Source: GCA-2737725 sp033763995 (lineage in GTDB: Bacteria; Pseudomonadota; Alphaproteobacteria; Rhodospirillales; Rhodospirillaceae). Taken from it: a stretch of 64,000 nt of DNA. The notes under the pieces were generated by a model. That model had not been told where the DNA came from. It did not search any database and was given only the letters and a program-made list of their open reading frames with translations. The stretch lies in contig JANRJL010000066.1 of NCBI GenBank assembly GCA_033763995.1, positions 23,321 through 87,320 of the forward strand. The letters are read 5' to 3'. A program made the position numbers and the translations under genes. Each line of letters opens with the position of its first letter. The stretch's first letter is position 1. Positions 59,881 to 64,000 of this stretch are shown here, one piece after another.

Positions 59881-62418
59881 ATGACCCGGAAATCTCGATT
59901 GGCTGTTGGCGTATCCGCGGCCGCCTTGTCCGTCGCTCTGGCGATGCCGACCGTGGCGCAGCCGGTGCTGGAGGAAATCGTCGTCACCGCGCGTAAACGC
60001 GAGGAAAGCCTGCAGGAGATCCCGATCGCGATCTCGGCCTTCAGCGCCGATCAGTTGGACCGCGCCGGCATCACCAAGCTGGAAGACCTCACGCTGCAGG
60101 TCGCCGGCGTGCAGTACCACTCCCTCGGCCTCGCCATTCCCGGCCGCGTCAATTCCTCGATCCGTTTCCGCGGCATGGACGTCAACAGCCAGGTGCCGAC
60201 CTTCCAGCTGGGCACGCTGTTCGTCGACGGCATTTATGTGTTGGGCGGCACCCACTCCATTCCGCTCGACGACGTGGCCCGCGTCGAGGTGGTGAAGGGT
60301 CCGCAGTCGGCCTACTTCGGCCGCAACACCTTCGGCGGCGCCATCAACTACATCTCCAAAGAGCCGTCGATGACCGAGTATGCGGCGGAACTGAACGCCT
60401 TGGGCGCGACCTACGACGAATACGACGTCTCGGGCGCCTTCTCGGGCCCCCTGGTCGAGGACAAGGTCGCCTTCCGCGTTGGCGGGCGGCTGTTCAGCAC
60501 CGGCGGCATGTGGACCGCCTCCGACGGCGGCAAGCTGGGCGAGCAAAGCACCAAGACGGTGCAGGCGTCGGTCAAGGTCACCCCCAACGACGCCTTCACG
60601 GCCAAGGCGCGCGTGTTCTTCGGCCGCGACGAGGACGGTCCCGCCGCGGGCGGCGCCATTCCCGGCCGCCTCAACGATTCCTGCTCGGGCAAGACCGTCA
60701 CCAACCCCGCGGGCGCCTCGGTGCGCCCGGCGTTGTGGTTCTGCGGCAAGGTCCCGGAAGAGGGCCAAGCCATCTCGACCTTGCGCAACAACAAGATCAT
60801 CGACAGCAACACCACCGTTCGCAGCCCGCGCGCGCTCATCTCGACCGGCGATCCCAACTGGCTCTTGACCAACGTCATTCAGCGCCCGCAGCCCGCACGC
60901 CTTCAGGGCAAGGTGCCGACGCTGGAGGGCATCGAACTGGAACGCGAAGTCTTCCGCGTGTCGGGCAACCTGAGCTACGAATTCGCGAGCGGCATCGTCG
61001 CCGAGGCCCAGGGCGGCTACAACACGCTCAAGGCCAACTGGGTGCGCGACTTCAACTTCACCGCCTTCGACAACGCCTACTCGCGCGACCCGCAGGACAC
61101 GCAGGACTTCTCGGTCGAGGCGCGCGTCTCCTCGGCGCAGGACCAGAAGCTGCGCTGGCTCGCCGGCGTCAATTACTACGAGCAGGATTTCGTCTCGGCG
61201 GGCACCGGCGGCGACGCCGTGTTCCTGTGCATCGACGACACGCCCGGTCTGACCATCGGTAATTGCCGCGTGCCGCCGGCGGCCAACACCTTCGCGTTTT
61301 TCCCCAACGCGCTCGCCAACACCGACCACGTCGAGACGCTGGGCGTGTTCGCGGCCGTGTCCTACGACTTCACCGATCAGCTGACCTTGAACCTGGAGGG
61401 CCGCTACCAAGACGACAGCTTCCAACGCGGCCTCACCACCTTCCAGACCATCAAGGGCGACAAGTTCCTGCCGCGCGCGATTCTGCAGTTCAAACCCAAC
61501 GACGACACCAATCTCTACGTCTCGTATGCGAAAGGACTGCTGCAAGGAGAACTCAACCAGCTGGTGATCGACTCCGACGCCCGCGAGCGGGCGCAGTTCG
61601 ACGCGCTCAATTCGCCGGGGTCCGTGCCGGAGGAAATCCTCGACAGCTATGAAATCGGCTGGAAGCAGCAATTCATGGACAACCGTGTCTCGATCAACAC
61701 GGCCGCCTACTACGGCGATTGGGCGAACAAGAAAATCCGCAACATCGTCCAGATCAACTTCACCTGCGGCGACTTCCCCGTCACCATCGGCACCACCGGC
61801 TGCCGGCCGAACCTGGGCGAGGGCAACGTCGGCCAGCCGGCGCGTTTCTCCGACGGCACGCCGGTGCTCAACAACACCAACGTCGTCTCGGCTTTCGACG
61901 TGAAAATCTGGGGCGCCGAGTTCGAGGGCAACGCCGCCATCACCGAGCAGTTCGTCATGGGCGGCTCGCTGACCTATGCCCGCAGCGAAGTGAAGTCGGG
62001 TTTCTTCAGCACCATCGGCCCGATCGCCGGCTCCACCAGCATCAAGGGCGCGGCCAACCCCCGCTTTCCGAAGTGGTCGGGCTCGGTCAACGGCACCTAC
62101 ACGGCGCAGCTGACCCAGGACTGGGAGTGGTTCATCCGCGGCGACTTGAGCTATTTCGGCAAGGCCTTCGTCGAGTTGGATAACCTCGCGTTCTGCGACA
62201 GCTACTTCCTCGCCAACAGCCGCATCGGCGTCGAGAAAGACGGGTTCCGGCTTGAAGCGTTCGTCAAGAACTTGCTCAACGACGACAGCTGGACGGCGTG
62301 CTCGCGCTTCCTCGAGTTCGACCTGCCCAACGACGCCAACCCGAACGTTTACCAAAGCGTGATCGTGGCGCCGCAGCTCAAGCGCCAGTTCGGCATCAAG
62401 ACCTCGCTGAAGTTCTAA
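59881..62418 (+). CDS. TonB-dependent receptor 3
   Basis: The 845-residue receptor has a signal (AAALSVALAMPTVAQ), TonB box LEEIVVTARKREESLQEIPI, plug GPQSAYFGRNTFGGAINYIS and terminal Phe (TSLKF). Loop cysteine pairs match receptor 2: NDSCSGK with WFCGKVPE, LCIDDTPGLTIGNC, FTCGDFPVTIGTTGC, and LAFCDSYF with WTACSRF. Bases 60111-60240 are nearly identical to 62887-63016 in receptor 4, differing mainly at third codon positions, which suggests recent duplication or gene conversion. Confidence 0.95.
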   Translation: MTRKSRLAVGVSAAALSVALAMPTVAQPVLEEIVVTARKREESLQEIPIAISAFSADQLDRAGITKLEDLTLQVAGVQYHSLGLAIPGRVNSSIRFRGMDVNSQVPTFQLGTLFVDGIYVLGGTHSIPLDDVARVEVVKGPQSAYFGRNTFGGAINYISKEPSMTEYAAELNALGATYDEYDVSGAFSGPLVEDKVAFRVGGRLFSTGGMWTASDGGKLGEQSTKTVQASVKVTPNDAFTAKARVFFGRDEDGPAAGGAIPGRLNDSCSGKTVTNPAGASVRPALWFCGKVPEEGQAISTLRNNKIIDSNTTVRSPRALISTGDPNWLLTNVIQRPQPARLQGKVPTLEGIELEREVFRVSGNLSYEFASGIVAEAQGGYNTLKANWVRDFNFTAFDNAYSRDPQDTQDFSVEARVSSAQDQKLRWLAGVNYYEQDFVSAGTGGDAVFLCIDDTPGLTIGNCRVPPAANTFAFFPNALANTDHVETLGVFAAVSYDFTDQLTLNLEGRYQDDSFQRGLTTFQTIKGDKFLPRAILQFKPNDDTNLYVSYAKGLLQGELNQLVIDSDARERAQFDALNSPGSVPEEILDSYEIGWKQQFMDNRVSINTAAYYGDWANKKIRNIVQINFTCGDFPVTIGTTGCRPNLGEGNVGQPARFSDGTPVLNNTNVVSAFDVKIWGAEFEGNAAITEQFVMGGSLTYARSEVKSGFFSTIGPIAGSTSIKGAANPRFPKWSGSVNGTYTAQLTQDWEWFIRGDLSYFGKAFVELDNLAFCDSYFLANSRIGVEKDGFRLEAFVKNLLNDDSWTACSRFLEFDLPNDANPNVYQSVIVAPQLKRQFGIKTSLKF

Positions 62419-62442
62419 ACGTCAGCCGATCACGACGCCTTC

Positions 62443-62475
62443 AAACCCCCGGCCGGCGACGGTCGGGGGTTTTTT
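62443..62475 (+). terminator. Intrinsic terminator of TBDT 3
   Basis: AAACCCCCGGCCG-GCGA-CGGTCGGGGGTTT with one G-T pair, then T3. It has the same GCGA tetraloop as the other TBDT terminators but a different stem. Confidence 0.9.
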
Positions 62476-62653
62476 GCCGGCGCAAAACCTAAGAGCGAGG
62501 ATCGCAACCGATACCACTCGGCCGGCCCGCGCGCGACGCGGGTGCGCGGTTGACGAGCGCACCGACAATAATTTGCCGATTGTGAGGCTCCCATGGGGGT
62601 TGTAGCCTCCGGGAGGGGCGGCGACGTGGCCGTTTTTTCCGAGGGGGAAGATC

Positions 62654-64000
62654 ATGACGTCAAAGACTCGCTGGACGCTGAGCGTGTCCGTGATCGCGTT
62701 GTCGGCGGCCTTGGCCGCGCCGGTGAGCGCGCAGGTGGCGCTTGAGGAAATCGTGGTGACCGCGCGCAAGCGCGAGGAATCCCTGCAGGAAATTCCCATC
62801 GCCATCACGGCCTTCTCGGCCGACCAGTTGCAGCGCGCGGGCTTCAAGGACCTGCATGAGCTGTCCTTGAACGTCGCGGGCCTGCAGTACCACTCCCTCG
62901 GCCTCGCCATTCCCGGCCGCGTCAACTCCTCCATCCGCTTCCGCGGCATGGACGTCAACAGCCAGGTGCCGACCTTCCAACTGGCCACGCTGTTCGTCGA
63001 CGGCATCTACGTGCTGGGCAACACCGAATCGGTTCCCTTCGACGACGTCGAACGGGTCGAGGTGGTGAAGGGGCCGCAAGCCGCCTACTTCGGCCGCAAC
63101 ACCTTCGGCGGTGCCATCAACTACATCATGAAGACGCCCTCGACCACCGAGTTCTCCGGCCAGGTCAGCGCCACCGGCGCCACCTACAACGAATACGACG
63201 TCTCGGCCTCCATCGACGGCCCGCTGGTGCAGGACAAGGTCGCGGTGCGCGCCGGCGGACGGTTCTACACCAAGGGCGCGATGTTCACCGCCTCCGACGG
63301 CGGCGGCCTGGGCGAGGAGCAATCCAAGAGCGGCCAAGCCACCGTCTATGTCACGCCGACCGAACAGTTCAGCGCGCGTGCCCGCGTGTTCATCGCCAGC
63401 GATTCCGACGGCGCGCCGGCGGGCGGCTATGTCGCCGGGCGGCTCAACGATTCCTGCACGGGCAAAACCGTCACCACCAAGGCCGGCGAGACGGTGCAGC
63501 CCATTCGATTCATTTGCGGCATCGTGCCCAAGATCGGCCAGGCCATCAACGCGCTGGGCGGCCGCCAGATCATCGACAGCAATACCAGCATCCGCCCGGC
63601 CCAGGCGCTTCTCTCCACCGGCGATCCCGACTTCCTCATCAAGAACCTCATCAAGAAGCCCCATCCGGCGGCGCTGTCGGTGCCCGAGCTCGACAATATC
63701 GGCCTCGAGCGGCGCATGCTGCGCGTCTCGGGCCAGATGGAATACGAGTTCGCGGGCGGCATGACAGCCACGGCCCAGGGCGGCTACAACGAACAGCAGG
63801 CATCGTGGGCGCGCGATTACACCTTCACGCCGCGCGAGAACGCCTATTCGCGCGATCCGCAGGACATGGAGGACTACTCGCTCGAGGCGCGCGTCGCCTC
63901 GCCGCAGGATCAAGACCTGCGCTGGCTCGCGGGCGTCAATTACTATCACCAGGACCTGATCACGTCGGGCACCGGCGGCGATTCGGTCTATCTTTGCAAC
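62654..64000 (+). CDS. TonB-dependent receptor 4, 5' part (cut by window end)
   Basis: The frame is open for 449 codons to the last base, so only the signal (VSVIALSAALAAPVSAQ), plug and part of the barrel are seen. It has TonB box LEEIVVTARKREESLQEIPI, plug KGPQAAYFGRNTFGGAINYI and the first loop Cys pair NDSCTGK with FICGIVPK. It is closest to receptor 3. The 235-bp leader differs from those of receptors 2 and 3, but again a T-run (GTTTTTTCC) lies just before the GAGGGGGAAG ribosome binding site. More receptors may follow beyond the window. Confidence 0.94.
   Translation, partial: MTSKTRWTLSVSVIALSAALAAPVSAQVALEEIVVTARKREESLQEIPIAITAFSADQLQRAGFKDLHELSLNVAGLQYHSLGLAIPGRVNSSIRFRGMDVNSQVPTFQLATLFVDGIYVLGNTESVPFDDVERVEVVKGPQAAYFGRNTFGGAINYIMKTPSTTEFSGQVSATGATYNEYDVSASIDGPLVQDKVAVRAGGRFYTKGAMFTASDGGGLGEEQSKSGQATVYVTPTEQFSARARVFIASDSDGAPAGGYVAGRLNDSCTGKTVTTKAGETVQPIRFICGIVPKIGQAINALGGRQIIDSNTSIRPAQALLSTGDPDFLIKNLIKKPHPAALSVPELDNIGLERRMLRVSGQMEYEFAGGMTATAQGGYNEQQASWARDYTFTPRENAYSRDPQDMEDYSLEARVASPQDQDLRWLAGVNYYHQDLITSGTGGDSVYLCN

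Noticed and set aside
56895..62355. Very long open frames of 800-900 codons on the minus strand opposite TBDT 2 and TBDT 3
   Set aside because: They mirror the receptor genes and arise from the GC-biased codon use of the plus strand; their translations are Val/Gly/Ala/Arg-rich with no domain.

Overview
The window looks like chromosomal DNA from a high-GC Alphaproteobacterium. Supporting this are the dnaN-recF-gyrB run at the left edge, a complete System I cytochrome c maturation operon (ccmABCDEFGHI), fdxA next to carD, a SUV3-like helicase coupled to an S4 protein, DUF938 and YcgN proteins, and a large family of TonB-dependent receptors with the EEIVVTARKRxE signature. The order or genus cannot be fixed from the sequence. 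There are no rRNA or tRNA genes, insertion sequences, phage genes or CRISPR arrays.

Layout. 1-4136: replication genes (dnaN 3' end, recF, gyrB). 4171-5773: a small regulatory island with an operator-preceded MNT/HEPN pair, a membrane protein and a ribbon-helix-helix (RHH) protein. 5869-10916: cell envelope genes (class A PBP, MFS exporter, SleB-type hydrolase) and a YgjP-type metallopeptidase. 10916-19252: minus-strand operon ccmABCDEFGHI, then SCO1, YcgN and YgjP-like genes, mostly joined by ATGA-type overlaps. 19681-27093: acnA, a class C beta-lactamase-like hydrolase, a MazEF-type pair with a 16-bp palindromic operator, a tandem alpha/beta-hydrolase protein that lacks both nucleophiles, and a DMT transporter. 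27552-35296: htpG, hpf, helicase, S4 protein, methyltransferase, fdxA, carD. 35369-42607: M48 lipoprotein protease, SNase, lipocalin-like protein, EpmC-like zincin, CpeT-like secreted protein, and an adenylate cyclase preceded by a cNMP-binding protein. 42740-47917: RND pump and adaptor with a divergent TetR gene. 47921-64000: four tandem family-5 solute-binding proteins on the minus strand, then at least four tandem TonB-dependent receptors (TBDTs) on the plus strand, the last cut by the window end.

The most unusual part is the last 16 kb. Four overlapping genes encode periplasmic peptide/nickel-type binding proteins with no permease or ATPase gene in the window. They diverge from a 307-bp gap from an array of separately terminated, mutually paralogous outer-membrane receptors. 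The binding proteins share a Cx7C cysteine pair and the receptors share paired cysteines in likely surface loops. Receptors 2 and 3 carry a duplicated leader of about 150 bp. It contains a TTGACC-N17-TTGAGT element, a possible 15-codon ORF and a hairpin plus T-tract just before the ribosome binding site. I infer an outer-membrane-to-periplasm capture system for a family of related ligands; the substrate is unknown.

All calls come from reading translated sequence and motifs by eye. Family names rest on visible motifs, not on searches. Start codons were moved where a ribosome binding site, signal peptide or gene overlap argued for it.
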